The position numbers and the translations under genes are program-made. The notes beneath the pieces were generated by a model that made no database searches, was not told the origin of the DNA, and worked only from the letters and a program-made list of their open reading frames with translations. DNA of 64,000 bases from Notolepis coatsorum (taxonomy: Eukaryota > Chordata > Actinopteri > Aulopiformes > Paralepididae), in contig OZ020587.1 of assembly GCA_963971535.1 (NCBI GenBank), positions 164,093,140-164,157,139 on the forward strand, given 5' to 3'. This document shows positions 1-10,840 of this stretch, in pieces; within the stretch, counting starts at the first letter, position 1; every line of letters begins with the position of its first letter.

Positions 1-963
1 CTTCTGCCATACTGCAGGGCCTTTTCCTAGAACATGCAGTAAGAATGCGACCTTGAGAGACAGCTCCGAGTGAGACGAGCAGAAGAGAGAACTGGCAACT
101 TAAACTACAAAATACATATATGATGTGTGATCAATCAGTGTTTAAAGTATATGAGCACTGTATTGTACATGTATATGTATGTATATCTGTATATATCTGT
201 ATATGTATGTGTTAGGCTATGTACTGTATATTACGGCAGTCTGCCTCGTCTTCGTCTCAGAACGAAAGAGGCCCATGGAGTAAAGGAGTTAACCCTTGCA
301 GTGAGGAAGCAGAACAGACATGCATACATGTTTAAGTGATGTAATGGGGTTTTTCCCAGAAGAAGGTAATCTGTTACTTCTCCAGTAGATGTAACGACTA
401 GAAGGGGAGGAGTCCATCCTTACTATGTATTGTACGTTGGTTGGCTAGTGAAATGACATCACTGTGACATCACTGTTTTTAGACCAATAGAAATATGATG
501 CCGGATCGATATAAAAATGACTGTTCCTACTTCGAGAGCCAGAATTTCAGATTTGTCCTTGGACTGATTTCTGCCAGCAATGTGCCACGATGCCAGCCGC
601 CTCCCTGATTTCCTATTGAGGGTGACTATAAATGTACTGTAACCTAATACGGATTGAATCAATTGACTGGTTAATGCTTTTCAGCTAAAAGATATATATT
701 ATATATATATATGCTATGTACTGTATAAATACTATACATGGCTATGTTTGTTGTTTGCGGGTTCCGGTATCTCTGTGTCCGACGGACTCTGTCAAGTTGT
801 GTGGGAAATCGGTGTTCGAGTCACTGCAGGACTTGAGGACCGGTACCATGGATCGACGGATCTGACGGATTGACAGGAGGTACTGGGGCGTGCAAACAAT
901 GATTACGTGTTAGTACGCTAATGTTATATTATTAACAGTGGTAATACTTATTAAAAGAGTAGT
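1..963 (+). repeat. 5' LTR of retrotransposon A, left segment
   Basis: This matches 18716-19846 closely. Relative to that copy it lacks about 14 bp near position 43 and about 150 bp near 555, where the second copy has extra sequence at 19284-19440 including an AATAAA signal. The LTR is cut at 963 by the BEL/Pao element and resumes at 9037. ORFs here are accidental. Confidence 0.8.
959..963. repeat. Target-site duplication GTAGT (left) of BEL/Pao copy 1
   Basis: GTAGT directly precedes the LTR start and recurs at 9037-9041 after the other LTR. The uninterrupted LTR of retrotransposon A (around 19847-19851) has GTAGT once, which proves the duplication. Five bases is the usual BEL/Pao length. 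Confidence 0.93.
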
Positions 964-2400
964 TGTAACTGAGGGGTACAATTCCCTGACTGTATTACTA
1001 GATATGATACTTACTACCACTACCTTTGTACTTAATATTCGGCCACCCAGTACTCGGCATAAATATATTATGATGAACACTGTCACGTAGATGAAACGGA
1101 TCCAACACAAATGTACGAATTAGAAATAGGTCTTTATTTCTACACAGCGATGGTGTGTAGAGCAAGCACTTAATCAAATCAATCACATTTATGAATGGGA
1201 ATTAGTATGCACTTTTATGGCAAGAGTATTCGTCGGTATATCAATAGAGAATGTCCAATCTCTGAAGGCGCAGGTGGTACATATACGACCTGGAATAGTT
1301 AAGGAATAACAGCAATGATACTTTAATGATTATAGACTGGATACACTAGGGGGGGGGTTAATCCGGTCGCTTGTAAGCCGACAGGAGTAGGAAGGGGGGG
1401 GGGGGTAGAGTCCGGCTGCCTCATCCGGCCAAGGGTATCCCAGGTGAACCCACTGTAGTGCCGTTCAATGCGCCGGCGATCCTTGGACCGCAGATGAAAG
1501 CAGATGGACTCTTTGTGGGCCGGCGTCCTCCGGTCCACGGAGGAGAGACGTGAAGCGACCTCGTCTTGCAGAGCGTCTCCTCACCTTGCGTCCTCTCCAG
1601 GGGGGGGGGTTCCAACACACGGCAGTGTCGGGGGTCTTTATCCATGGAATAATCAACGTATACAAAGCATAATCCGTGCCTGGGAAGGCGGGCTGTCGTC
1701 GGTAGAATAATCCGGTATACAGGTCCACTCGCTCGTCGGCTCTGGGGCTCCTCGGGTGCAATCTCACATGGGGTCGATCATCCTGGATAAACAGCCAGTT
1801 TTCTGCCCGAAACGATGGGGTGCTGACTACGGTAGTATTCTCACCGCACGAAGCACTATATATTAACAGACTATTATTAGCTTAATAGACTACGTCCAAC
1901 TCGACGATATAGTGCCAAATATGACTATTCAAATATTAATATACACGATGTCTCAATACCGATGGTAGGCCGAACTTGGCCTTACTCCCACACGTGGCGT
2001 CGCGGGGAGGCTTTACGTCTGTCACTCTATTGGAGGGTAAGAAACTGGACTGAAAAGGAAGTCCTACTTTAGTAGCGCAGTATATATACGCACTATGAAC
2101 AAATAGTCCCATTAGTGGTGCGGTAGCCAGATTCCTACGCGGAACTAGGACTTGTTCGTACATGTTGAGCGGTACGTTTGAACTGGGTCTGGGGGGTATG
2201 GCAGCCTGGCACCAAGGTCTCGACCAATAGTAGAATGGAGACTATTATGGGATGTTCAGTAGGCTAGAATGGATATTCAATGCATATTGTACAAGGAATA
2301 TACAAGGGATATCAAGGAATATTAGAGAATATACAAATACAATTAAATATATATATATAAATAAATATATATATTCGGTTTAATCTGGCCCTTCACAACA
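964..2400 (-). repeat. 3' LTR of BEL/Pao copy 1
   Basis: The LTR is 1437 bp with TG...CA ends, reading TGTTGTGAAGG to CAGTTACA in element orientation. It pairs with 7598-9036. Several G runs and AT microsatellites lie inside, and the ORFs in it (about 60-100 codons) are repeated in both LTRs and are not genes. Confidence 0.93.
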
Positions 2401-2412
2401 GCCACCCCCTGA
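2401..2412 (-). other. Polypurine tract of BEL/Pao copy 1
   Basis: On the minus strand the bases just before the 3' LTR read AGGGGGTGGC, the purine-rich primer expected for plus-strand synthesis. A closely similar tract flanks the LTR of BEL/Pao copy 3 at 34014. Confidence 0.7.
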
Positions 2413-2508
2413 TTGGTCCCAGACCTAATCAGTTAAGCAGAGACAGATTAATCGCGTTGTCTATTTACACATAAGGGTTTGCTGTAGGGGTCAGTCAACT
2501 TCACAAAG

Positions 2509-3696
2509 TCATAGGGTTATAGGGTCATGGTCATCATCGATTGTGTCTGGGAGTCGGGGCAGTTCTATGAGCCTCGCCACGGGACGGGTGTAAGTGCGAC
2601 CCTGGACAAGCACTTCAGCTGCTCGGACCTTGCCGTCGGCACCGGTGATCACTTTGCTTACGCGGCCGGCCGGCCACATAGCTCTGGGCAGTGATTGATC
2701 AATAATCATGACGACTGTTCCTTCTGTCAAATTGTCTCTCTCCTTTACCCACTTCTGGCGGGTCTGTAGAGACGGTAGGTAGTGCAGTAGGAAACTGCTC
2801 CAAAACTTGTCGGCTAATACTTGGCTGTACCTCCACATTCGTCGGCCGTTCGCTTCTTCAGGCCGGTACATTGTCTGGGGTAACGCGGGATCTAGCCGCC
2901 CCATCAGGAGTGTGTTGGGGTCTGCGGAGATAACAGTGCTCAATCCACAGAACACAGGCTTCTTATTCTCAGCCTCCTCCTGACTGGCTTCCCTCGGGAT
3001 AGGCGTGGGCCACTCTCCTCCCGGGAGCTTTAGGAATGCTGGGCCGTCACTGTAGACATTGCGACGGGTGAGGTCATCTAGGGGCATTCCCCGGGTGATG
3101 ACGTCAGCTGGGTTCTGTTTTGTATCAACGTAGCGCCACTCTGTTTCTCCGGTTAACTCTTCGGTTAAGTCTTGAATCTCGGTGATTCTGACTCCCACGA
3201 AGACTTTGTACTTGCATGAGTCCGATTTGATCCAGGCGAGTACTGTCGTGGAATCTGACCACAGGATTGTTCTAGACACCGGTATGGTGAGCTCACGTTG
3301 GATGAGCGTGGCTAGGTGCGCTCCGGCTAGGGCTGCGCAGAGCTCTAGGCGTGGGATAGATTGTTGCTTGTGTGGGGCTATTCTCGAGCGGGCGAGGACA
3401 AATGCTGTGTAGATCTCTCCCCCCTTTTCTTGGGCCCGCAAGTAGGCTACTGATCCGTATGCGACCTCTGAGGCGTCACTGAAGACGTGTAAGTCCATTT
3501 TACATGCCTCTGGCCTCACCGTGGGTGGGAAGTAGCTTCGGCGCATATTAACGCCTGGGAGTGAGTGGAGCTCCATCTCCCACTCTCTCCAGGTGGATGC
3601 AAGGTGTGTGCGGGAATGGGGTCGTCCCAGCCCTGGTCCTTGTCCCACAATGCTCGTACAATCATTTTTGCCCTGTAGGTGTACGGTAGAATACAT
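2509..3696 (-). pseudogene. BEL/Pao copy 1 pol, 3' part: RNase H joined to DUF5641-type C-terminus
   Basis: This ORF has 395 codons and continues gag-pol after a one-base frameshift near 3601. RNase H motifs are visible: FSDAS at about residue 72, RLEL at about 116, WSDST at about 146 and NPADVITRG at about 195. After residue about 250 the sequence passes straight into LLMGRLDP and the C-terminal domain that normally follows integrase. Compared with the related element at 47475-55387, the whole HHCC finger and DDE core (several hundred residues) are absent. The upstream Met is simply the first in frame. The protein ends with an acidic tail, DDDHDPITL. It is presumably non-functional as an integrase. 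Confidence 0.85.
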
Positions 3697-6600
3697 CCTA
3701 GCGGGTCATATTGTCGGGCGAGTGTTGTGTACACACTCCGTCTGGTGGTCGGCGCCGCCGCCGGCCTTCCCTGCTCCGTAGTCAGGGGCTTGTGTCTGTA
3801 GTGAAGCGAATCTGTTTTGAATCGCCACACCAATCCCAGGGTCATCTCCTGGGCTTCTCCCGGGATTGTAGCCATCCAGGTCTCGCTGCTGGCTGCCTTG
3901 TCCTCGGAGGAGAGGCTGCGCAGTACTTGCGGATTGCTGCTGGCCCACTGCCTGAGATCAAAGCCGCCTTTGATCAATGAGGCGCGGAGTTTAATCAGGA
4001 GAGCCTCGGCTTCTTCCTGGGTTGAAAGGCTTTGTAGACAGTTGTCTACGTAGAAGCTGTTCTTTACGCTGTGTCGGACCTCTTCGTCCGCTGCTGGGTC
4101 CTCTGCTACATGTTTCTGTAGTGCAAATGTAGCACAGCAGGGGCTGCACGTCGTTCCGAAGGGGAGGACTTCCCATTGGTAGATGGCTGGGTGCTCATCT
4201 CCTGGCTTCTCTCTCCATAGGAACCGCAACAGGGGCTTGTCCTCCTCTACTAATCTCACCTGCAGGAACATTCCTTTAATGTCCCCGCTGATGGCCACCT
4301 TTTCCTGGCGGAAGCGGAGTAGAACGCCGAGTAGGGAGGGGCCGAGTGTGGGACCGGGCAGTAACTCTTTATTCAGATTTTGGGATCCGATCTGGTAGCT
4401 GCAGTTAAATACTATGCGGTCTTTACCGTTGTGATGGACCTTGTGGTGAGGCACGTACCACGATTCAGTGGTCTGGTCAGCCTCTTTAATGTCCATCTTG
4501 GTGACGTGTCCCGCTGTGATGAGCTTCTCAATCTCAGCGCGGTATACACTCTCTTGGGCGGGGTTCTTGGCTAAGCGCCGCTCCGTGTTCAGCAGGTACC
4601 GTTCTGTGGCGTCTGTCTTGGCGTGGAAAGTAGGCATTCCTTCTCGCCGCAGGAGTGGCGTGGCGTATCTCAACACGCCGTTGACCGGGACTCTCTTGGT
4701 CCCTGTCTCGAGGAGGTGAATGGCGTAAATGTCATCTTTAGAGCGAATGTCTTTCTTTCCGTTCTTAAAGGGCATTTGTTCCAAGGTCCATAACCGCTCT
4801 ACGTGTTGCAGGAGTGCGGTTTCTCCCTCTGTGACTCGGGAGTGGAGACATCTAGTGGCTGTACTTCGGTTGAGAGATTTGGCGAGCGGGCCTTGGAGAG
4901 TCCATCCCAAACGGGTCTCGACTGCTGCAGGACAGCCTCGGGGTCCGGTATGAACCCGGTCTATCGGGACAATGAGGTCTGCATGGTCGGAGCCTATCAA
5001 CAGGGTCGGCATAGCATTGTCTATGAGCGGGATCGGTAACTTGCGCAGATGTGCATATTTCTCCATCAGCTTGGCGACGGGGTATGTGTACCGCGACAGT
5101 CCTATTTCTTGGCTGGTGAAAGCGTCTGTAATCTGGTACCGTCGCTCAGGCTGGCCGCTTGCTGCGATAGAGAATGAGACATTCTCGCCCTTTATCGTCT
5201 TCAAATCTCGTCTTATTGTCCGAATTGTCATTTGGGTTTCGCTTCCCCGCAGCCCTAGCTGGGCCGCAGCGGAGGCGAGCAGAAGGGTCTTCTCTGACCC
5301 GTCATCGAGGACGGCGTAAGTGTCCAGGACTTTATTCTGGTAGCTTAGTGTCACACGCACTACTTTTAGGAGTACTCGGGCTCCACTGCTGCTGGCGGGA
5401 TCGATGTACATGACGCTCGCTTTGCTGCTGGATGGTGCGGGTGAAGGGCGCCGTCTGTTACTGTCGTGAAGTATGTCCAGATGGGCTCCATCGCACTTGG
5501 TGCACCTTTTCTTTAAGCGGCATTCGGCTGCCATGTGTGAGCGCGCACAGCGAAAACAGCGCTTGTTGGACTTTATCCATTGACTTGCTTCCTCCGCGTT
5601 CAGCTTGGGGAAGGAGTCACATTGCGCTAGCCAGTGTTCTTTCTCACAGTAGGGGCACACTATCTTCCACTTCTCCGTTCTGGAGGGGGTACTGTGGCTC
5701 CTGCTGCTCGGTACTGACTCCGATTGGTGCATCACAGTCACCGATCTTCTTCCATCATTTAGTCGTCTGGTTCCTTCTCTGGAGCCAGGGGTGCTCCGTC
5801 CGAATGTATCTAGCCGTAGGCTGCTGACTTCTCTCGCCAGGAAGTCTGCTAGATCGAGGAGGTTCGGTTCGGGGCCATTCGGGTCTCGGTGGTCTCTCTG
5901 CCGCCTAAAACGCTCCTGTCGAGCGGGCGGCAGCTTCTCCAAGATCCTTTCCACATTTGAGTTGGCGTAAAGTTCATGCCTCCCCTTCTCTCTCTGCGCT
6001 CCCAACATCCCTACCAGGGACTGCACTCTGATGGACAGGTCGTCCAGTGCTCGATTGTCTATTGCTGGGGGTAAGCGGTCGATGTGTCGGATCTCCTGGA
6101 TCACGTAATCCCATATGCGCCCATACCTCTGGTCCAATGCTACCAGCGCTGCTGTGTATGGGGTGGTGGAAGTCGCGTAGGCGAGCGCTATATTATGTGC
6201 GCGGGGTACCTTTAAGTGCTTCAGTAGGATGGCGTATTTATTGCGTTCATCCAATACATCCACCAACATGGTCTCCAGACACATGCGGAGTTCTGTATAC
6301 TGGGCCCGGTTCTCTTGGGTGAAGTCGGGTACCATAGGCGTGCCAATGTATGACGCTGACTGTGGATACATCGGCGAGCGTTGGGGGAGAGGCCTCCTAG
6401 GCGAGTCTCCTCCCGCTCCTTGGTATGGGCTGGTACCGGCAGTGTACCATGGCCCGCTTGTCCAGGTGCTGTTCCTCGGTGCGGGTCGTGCGTCGTGCTC
6501 ACCCGGGTATAGAGTCGGGGGTCTGTAGCGCAGCTCCGCGGGAGTATAGCCTGGGCTGTACCGGACCTCCTGGTCCGGTAGAGTACTGTGCTGTCGTCGG

Positions 6601-7553
6601 GCGTGGTTCTCCTCCTCTTCCTCTTCGTCTTCAGTTAGGTCATCCAGTGCTTGTAGTCTCTGGTTTAGCCTCTCCACAGGATATGCTGCTCCTTCCCGGT
6701 TGCTAGGTCTCGCTTGGACCGGTGGGGGGAGGTGGTCTGTGGGGGGTATAGACCTCGTCTGTTGGTCAAGTTCAGGGTTGTTTACTCGGCTAGGGGATGC
6801 CGCCCTGGAGGTGTGTCTAGACGAGTTCCTGGAGCCTCTGGCGGAGGGAGAGGGTGTTGTCCGTCTGATCAGCTGTTCTATTAGTTGCGCTTGCTGTCTG
6901 TCGCGCTCTGCGTCCCGTAGAGCACCAGCAGCTGCTCGCTGGCTGTCTGCTCGGTCTCGGGCCACATTCTCTTCCCTCTGAATGCGTCTTATTTCTAGAC
7001 GTATATGCTCTTCTTCGCTCCGCTGCTGGATCTGCAGTCGGTCGCGTTCAGCAGCGGCGTTCAGGCTGATGAGGAAGGCCTGCTGTAGGGTCCTCTCTGC
7101 CTCGCTGGGAGAAGGCGGTTGTATAGGGGAGCCTTCCCTCGGGGTACTCCTTGCGGAGCCTTGGAGCTCTATCTCCACGGTGCTCTCCCCGTCTTCTTCC
7201 GTGCCGAGTTCTCTCTCGGTAGCGTTGTATTCCTCCCGGGACTCATCGGGGACTACTTCTTCAGTACTGGCGGGGTGTGAAGTCATGTCTGGTTCCCACT
7301 GGTCCCCACCGTGAACTTGGTCAGTTACATTAGAACCCGTAGGGGCCTCTATGGTCGGGGTAGTCTGGGCGTTGGGGTTAGACATACTTTTACTTTCTAG
7401 TTTTACCGCGTTTACTGTTAGTAGAAGACTAGGTTGTTGACTGACAGCGTAAGCCTCTAAGTACTGAGGGAGCCGTCGTTCGCGCTGCGGGCGTTGGTTA
7501 GGAGGATCGTTTCGTGGAGTGTTCATCATAGGCCATTTCAATATTAATAACAC
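3516..7553 (-). CDS. BEL/Pao copy 1 Gag-protease-RT polyprotein
   Basis: The ORF is 1345 codons. Residues 150-230 form a charged helical stretch, 300-315 an acidic run, and 410-590 the BEL-type Gag domain (DUF1759-like). Three zinc knuckles (CX2CX3HX4C type, the last ending in His) lie at 633-696. An aspartic protease motif with the unusual core DDGS lies at 750-753. The reverse transcriptase spans about 1030-1200, and its catalytic box reads YVDN, not the usual YVDD. The Met at 7553 is 44 bases after the LTR; MMNTPRND at residue 9 is an alternative start. Sequence after about residue 1315 (below 3601) is frameshifted out of the RNase H frame. It would form virus-like particles and copy element RNA if active. 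Confidence 0.88.
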   Translation of the reverse strand: MLLILKWPMMNTPRNDPPNQRPQRERRLPQYLEAYAVSQQPSLLLTVNAVKLESKSMSNPNAQTTPTIEAPTGSNVTDQVHGGDQWEPDMTSHPASTEEVVPDESREEYNATERELGTEEDGESTVEIELQGSARSTPREGSPIQPPSPSEAERTLQQAFLISLNAAAERDRLQIQQRSEEEHIRLEIRRIQREENVARDRADSQRAAAGALRDAERDRQQAQLIEQLIRRTTPSPSARGSRNSSRHTSRAASPSRVNNPELDQQTRSIPPTDHLPPPVQARPSNREGAAYPVERLNQRLQALDDLTEDEEEEEENHARRQHSTLPDQEVRYSPGYTPAELRYRPPTLYPGEHDARPAPRNSTWTSGPWYTAGTSPYQGAGGDSPRRPLPQRSPMYPQSASYIGTPMVPDFTQENRAQYTELRMCLETMLVDVLDERNKYAILLKHLKVPRAHNIALAYATSTTPYTAALVALDQRYGRIWDYVIQEIRHIDRLPPAIDNRALDDLSIRVQSLVGMLGAQREKGRHELYANSNVERILEKLPPARQERFRRQRDHRDPNGPEPNLLDLADFLAREVSSLRLDTFGRSTPGSREGTRRLNDGRRSVTVMHQSESVPSSRSHSTPSRTEKWKIVCPYCEKEHWLAQCDSFPKLNAEEASQWIKSNKRCFRCARSHMAAECRLKKRCTKCDGAHLDILHDSNRRRPSPAPSSSKASVMYIDPASSSGARVLLKVVRVTLSYQNKVLDTYAVLDDGSEKTLLLASAAAQLGLRGSETQMTIRTIRRDLKTIKGENVSFSIAASGQPERRYQITDAFTSQEIGLSRYTYPVAKLMEKYAHLRKLPIPLIDNAMPTLLIGSDHADLIVPIDRVHTGPRGCPAAVETRLGWTLQGPLAKSLNRSTATRCLHSRVTEGETALLQHVERLWTLEQMPFKNGKKDIRSKDDIYAIHLLETGTKRVPVNGVLRYATPLLRREGMPTFHAKTDATERYLLNTERRLAKNPAQESVYRAEIEKLITAGHVTKMDIKEADQTTESWYVPHHKVHHNGKDRIVFNCSYQIGSQNLNKELLPGPTLGPSLLGVLLRFRQEKVAISGDIKGMFLQVRLVEEDKPLLRFLWREKPGDEHPAIYQWEVLPFGTTCSPCCATFALQKHVAEDPAADEEVRHSVKNSFYVDNCLQSLSTQEEAEALLIKLRASLIKGGFDLRQWASSNPQVLRSLSSEDKAASSETWMATIPGEAQEMTLGLVWRFKTDSLHYRHKPLTTEQGRPAAAPTTRRSVYTTLARQYDPLGCILPYTYRAKMIVRALWDKDQGWDDPIPAHTLHPPGESGRWSSTHSQALICAEATSHPR

Positions 7554-7577
7554 TATATTAATATTACACTAATTACC

Positions 7578-7595
7578 ATCCGGCTCGAAGGACCA
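7578..7595 (-). other. Primer binding site, tRNA-Tyr type
   Basis: Two bases after the 5' LTR the minus strand reads TGGTCCTTCGAGCCGGAT. This is the complement of the 3' end of vertebrate tRNA-Tyr (acceptor strand, discriminator A and CCA). The match to tRNA-Tyr is from memory of the tRNA and extends over all 18 bases. Confidence 0.8.
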
Positions 7596-7597
7596 AT

Positions 7598-9036
7598 TGT
7601 AACTGAGGGGTACAATTCCCTGACTGTATTACTAGATATGATACTTACTACCACTACCTTTGTACTTAATATTCGGCCACCCAGTACCCGGCATAAATAT
7701 ATTATGATGAACACTGTCACGTAGATGAAACGGATCCAACACAAATGTACGAATTAGAAATAGGTCTTTATTTCTACACAGCGATGGTGTGTAGAGCAAG
7801 CACTTAATCAAATCAATCACATTTATGAATGGGAATTAGTATGCACTTTTATGGCAAGAGTATTCGTTGGTATATCAATAGAGAATGTCCAATCTCTGAA
7901 GGCGCAGGTGGTACATATACGACCTGGAATAGTTAAGGAATAACAGCAATGATACTTTAATGATTATAGACTGGATACACTAGGGGGGGGGTTAATCCGG
8001 TCGCTTGTAAGCCGACAGGAGTAGGAAGGGGGGGGGGGGTAGAGTCCGGCTGCCTCATCCGGCCAAGGGTATCCCAGGTGAACCCACTGTAGTGCCGTTC
8101 AATGCGCCGGCGATCCTTGGACCGCAGATGAAAGCAGATGGACTCTTTGTGGGCCGGCGTCCTCCGGTCCACGGAGGAGAGACGTGAAGCGACCTCGTCT
8201 TGCAGAGCGTCTCCTCACCTTGCGTCCTCTCCAGGGGGGGGGGGGTTCCAACACACGGCAGTGTCGGGGGTCTTTATCCATGGAATAATCAACGTATACA
8301 AAGCATAATCCGTGCCTGGGAAGGCGGGCTGTCGTCGGTAGAATAATCCGGTATACAGGTCCACTCGCTCGTCGGCTCTGGGGCTCCTCGGGTGCAATCT
8401 CACATGGGGTCGATCATCCTGGATAAACAGCCAGTTTTCTGCCCGAAACGATGGGGTGCTGACTACGGTAGTATTCTCACCGCACGAAGCACTATATATT
8501 AACAGACTATTATTAGCTTAATAGACTACGTCCAACTCGACGATATAGTGCCAAATATGACTATTCAAATATTAATATACACGATGTCTCAATACCGATG
8601 GTAGGCCGAACTTGGCCTTACTCCCACACGTGGCGTCGCGGGGAGGCTTTACGTCTGTCACTCTATTGGAGGGTAAGAAACTGGACTGAAAAGGAAGTCC
8701 TACTTTAGTAGCGCAGTATATATACGCACTATGAACAAATAGTCCCATTAGTGGTGCGGTAGCCAGATTCCTACGCGGAACTAGGACTTGTTCGTACATG
8801 TTGAGCGGTACGTTTGAACTGGGTCTGGGGGGTATGGCAGCCTGGCACCAAGGTCTCGACCAATAGTAGAATGGAGACTATTATGGGATGTTCAGTAGGC
8901 TAGAATGGATATTCAATGCATATTGTACAAGGAATATACAAGGGATATCAAGGAATATTAGAGAATATACAAATACAATTAAATATATATATATAAATAA
9001 ATATATATATTCGGTTTAATCTGGCCCTTCACAACA
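7598..9036 (-). repeat. 5' LTR of BEL/Pao copy 1
   Basis: The LTR is 1439 bp and nearly identical to 964-2400. The differences seen are T/C in the 'CAGTAC' segment near 7687, C/T near 7867, and two extra G in the run near 8234. This LTR should carry the element promoter, transcribing leftward. Confidence 0.93.
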
Positions 9037-9386
9037 GTAGTAATACAACCAAGCTTTCAAATGAGCAGTATTACAAGCCCTTTCGTAAAATGATGATAAT
9101 GATGATGATGATAATAATAATATTATTTTTATTACAGGCATATAAGAGTTCTCCTAGACATACATTCGGTTTATTACAAACAAGAAGAGATTAACAACTC
9201 TTCATACTTACATTTCATATCAACTGGAGATAACTAGACCAGTGACTTGAAGTAATCTTGACAGAAATAGTAATTGACTCGAGAACTTGGCGAGTTTAGC
9301 GCCTCGCTGGGGGATATCGAGCGGCCGCAGGCTTATATCTTGAGTAGGTGATTGAGATATATAGAGACTGCCTGTAGCATTTATCA
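9037..9386 (+). repeat. 5' LTR of retrotransposon A, right segment
   Basis: The LTR resumes with the second GTAGT copy and matches 19847-20196, ending in TTTATCA. A GAT/ATA microsatellite lies at 9090-9125. The match stops exactly at 9386, which defines the LTR end. Confidence 0.85.
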
Positions 9387-9404
9387 TGGTGTCCCTTGGG
9401 TAAG
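9387..9404 (+). other. Candidate primer binding site of retrotransposon A
   Basis: TGGTGTCCCTTGGGTAAG begins immediately after the LTR's terminal CA, the expected place and first bases (TGG) for a primer site. I could not match it to a particular tRNA, so only the position supports it. Confidence 0.45.
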
Positions 9405-9689
9405 GGCTGAGATCGGTAAGATAACAGCCAAAATAAAATAAACTAGAAATATTGAAAAACGGAGAACCGAGCTTTAGAATACACCAGACAAAGGATATTG
9501 ATCTGTATGGCCCTCAGTGGAAAGCAGTGGCAAATTAAAGGCATCTGCATAGTGGGGGCATTGCTGGTGGAGCGGTTGAGGGCGCAAAATTGGATTAAAG
9601 AAAAAGAAAGTAAAGAAAACCCTCTCTCTAAAATGTCTGGCAGTTTAGAGAGACATCAGCGCAGCCATACAGGCTGGCAGCGCCGGCTA

Positions 9690-10760
9690 ATAAGCTGGTG
9701 CTAACTGGAGGCTACCTAGCCATTGCTACCATTGCTAACTGGAGGCTACCTAGCCCGAGGCTACAGGAGGCTACATAGCCCTAGCCCACTTGGAATGCAG
9801 GCTAACTAGCCACAAGCTAATGAGCTGGCCCTAGCCAGACGAGAGCTAACTAGCTCCCCACAGGCTAACAAGCCAAGAGTGAATTGAATGCTAACATGAG
9901 GCTCCCAAAACGGCGCCCACTGGAACACAGGCTAACTAGCCAAGAGTGAATTGAATGCTAACATGAGGCTACCAAAACGGCGCCCACTGGAACACAGGCT
10001 AACTAGCCACAAGTGTATTGAATGCTAACATGAGGCTACCAAAACGGCGCCCACTGGAACACAGGCTAACTAGCCACAAGTTAATTGAATGCTAACTGGA
10101 TGGCTACCTAGCCCGAGGCTACATGAGGCGACCAAAACGGAGCCCACAGGAATGCAGGCTAACTAGCCACAAGCGAACTGAATGCTAACTGGATGGCTAC
10201 CTAGCCCGAGGCTACATGAGGCGACCAAAACGGAGCCCACTTGGAATGCAGGCTAACTAGCCACAAGCTAATGAGCTGGCCCTAGCCAGACGAGAGCTAA
10301 CTAGCTCACCATCGGCTAACAAGCCAGAGCTAACTGGAAATGAGCTGGCCCTAGCCAGACGAGAGCTAACTAGCTCACCATCGGCTAACAAGCCAGAGCT
10401 AACTGGAAATGAGCTGGCCCTAGCCAGACGAGAGCTAACTAGCTCACCATCGGCTAACAAGCCAGAGCTAACTGGAAATGAGCTGGCCCTAGCCAGACGA
10501 GAGCTAACTAGCTCACCATCGGCTAACAAGCCAGTGCTAACACAAATGAGCTGGCCCTAGCCAGACGAGAGCTAACTAGCTCACCATCGGCTACCGAGCT
10601 GGTGCTAACTAGGTGAAGCTACCTAGCCCGAGGCTACAGGAGGCTACATAGCCCTAGTCTACAGGAACGCAGGCTAGCTAGCCAAAAGGGAATCGAGTGC
10701 TATCTGAAGGCTACCTAGCCGGAGCCCGAGCTAACATCAGGCTACATAGCTGAAGTGAAC
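9690..10760. repeat. GCTAAC/GCTAGC-rich minisatellite region
   Basis: About 1.1 kb is built from variants of GCTAACTAGCC and GGCTACCTAGCC. It includes three near-copies of a unit with GAATGCTAACATGAGGCTAC between 9886 and 10080, and five copies of a 69 bp unit at 10271-10610 (spacings 69, 69, 69, 68). The 69 bp unit equals 23 codons, so an ORF stays open through it on the minus strand; I do not consider it a gene. Confidence 0.8.
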
Positions 10761-10840
10761 AGCAGACGCTAGCTCAGAAGAAGCTGGCGCAACCGACGCT
10801 AGCTCAGGAGAAGCTAGCACAAGAGAAGCTAGCACAGGAG

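Larger units (their letters stand above)
964..9036 (-). mobile_element. BEL/Pao retrotransposon, copy 1 (integrase-less, young)
   Basis: This is a complete insertion on the minus strand: LTRs at 964-2400 and 7598-9036, a tRNA-Tyr-type primer site, a gag-pol ORF, a purine tract and a 5 bp target duplication GTAGT. The LTRs differ by two substitutions and one 2-base change in a G run, so insertion was recent. The coding region has one frameshift near 3601. RNase H is followed directly by the C-terminal DUF5641-type domain, so the integrase zinc finger and DDE core are missing. It must have integrated with enzyme supplied in trans, unless the loss came afterwards. Confidence 0.93.

Noticed and set aside
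1323-2163. ORFs of 60-100 codons on the minus strand, repeated at 7957-8799
   Set aside because: They lie inside the two BEL/Pao LTRs, overlap each other in several frames and show no protein motifs.
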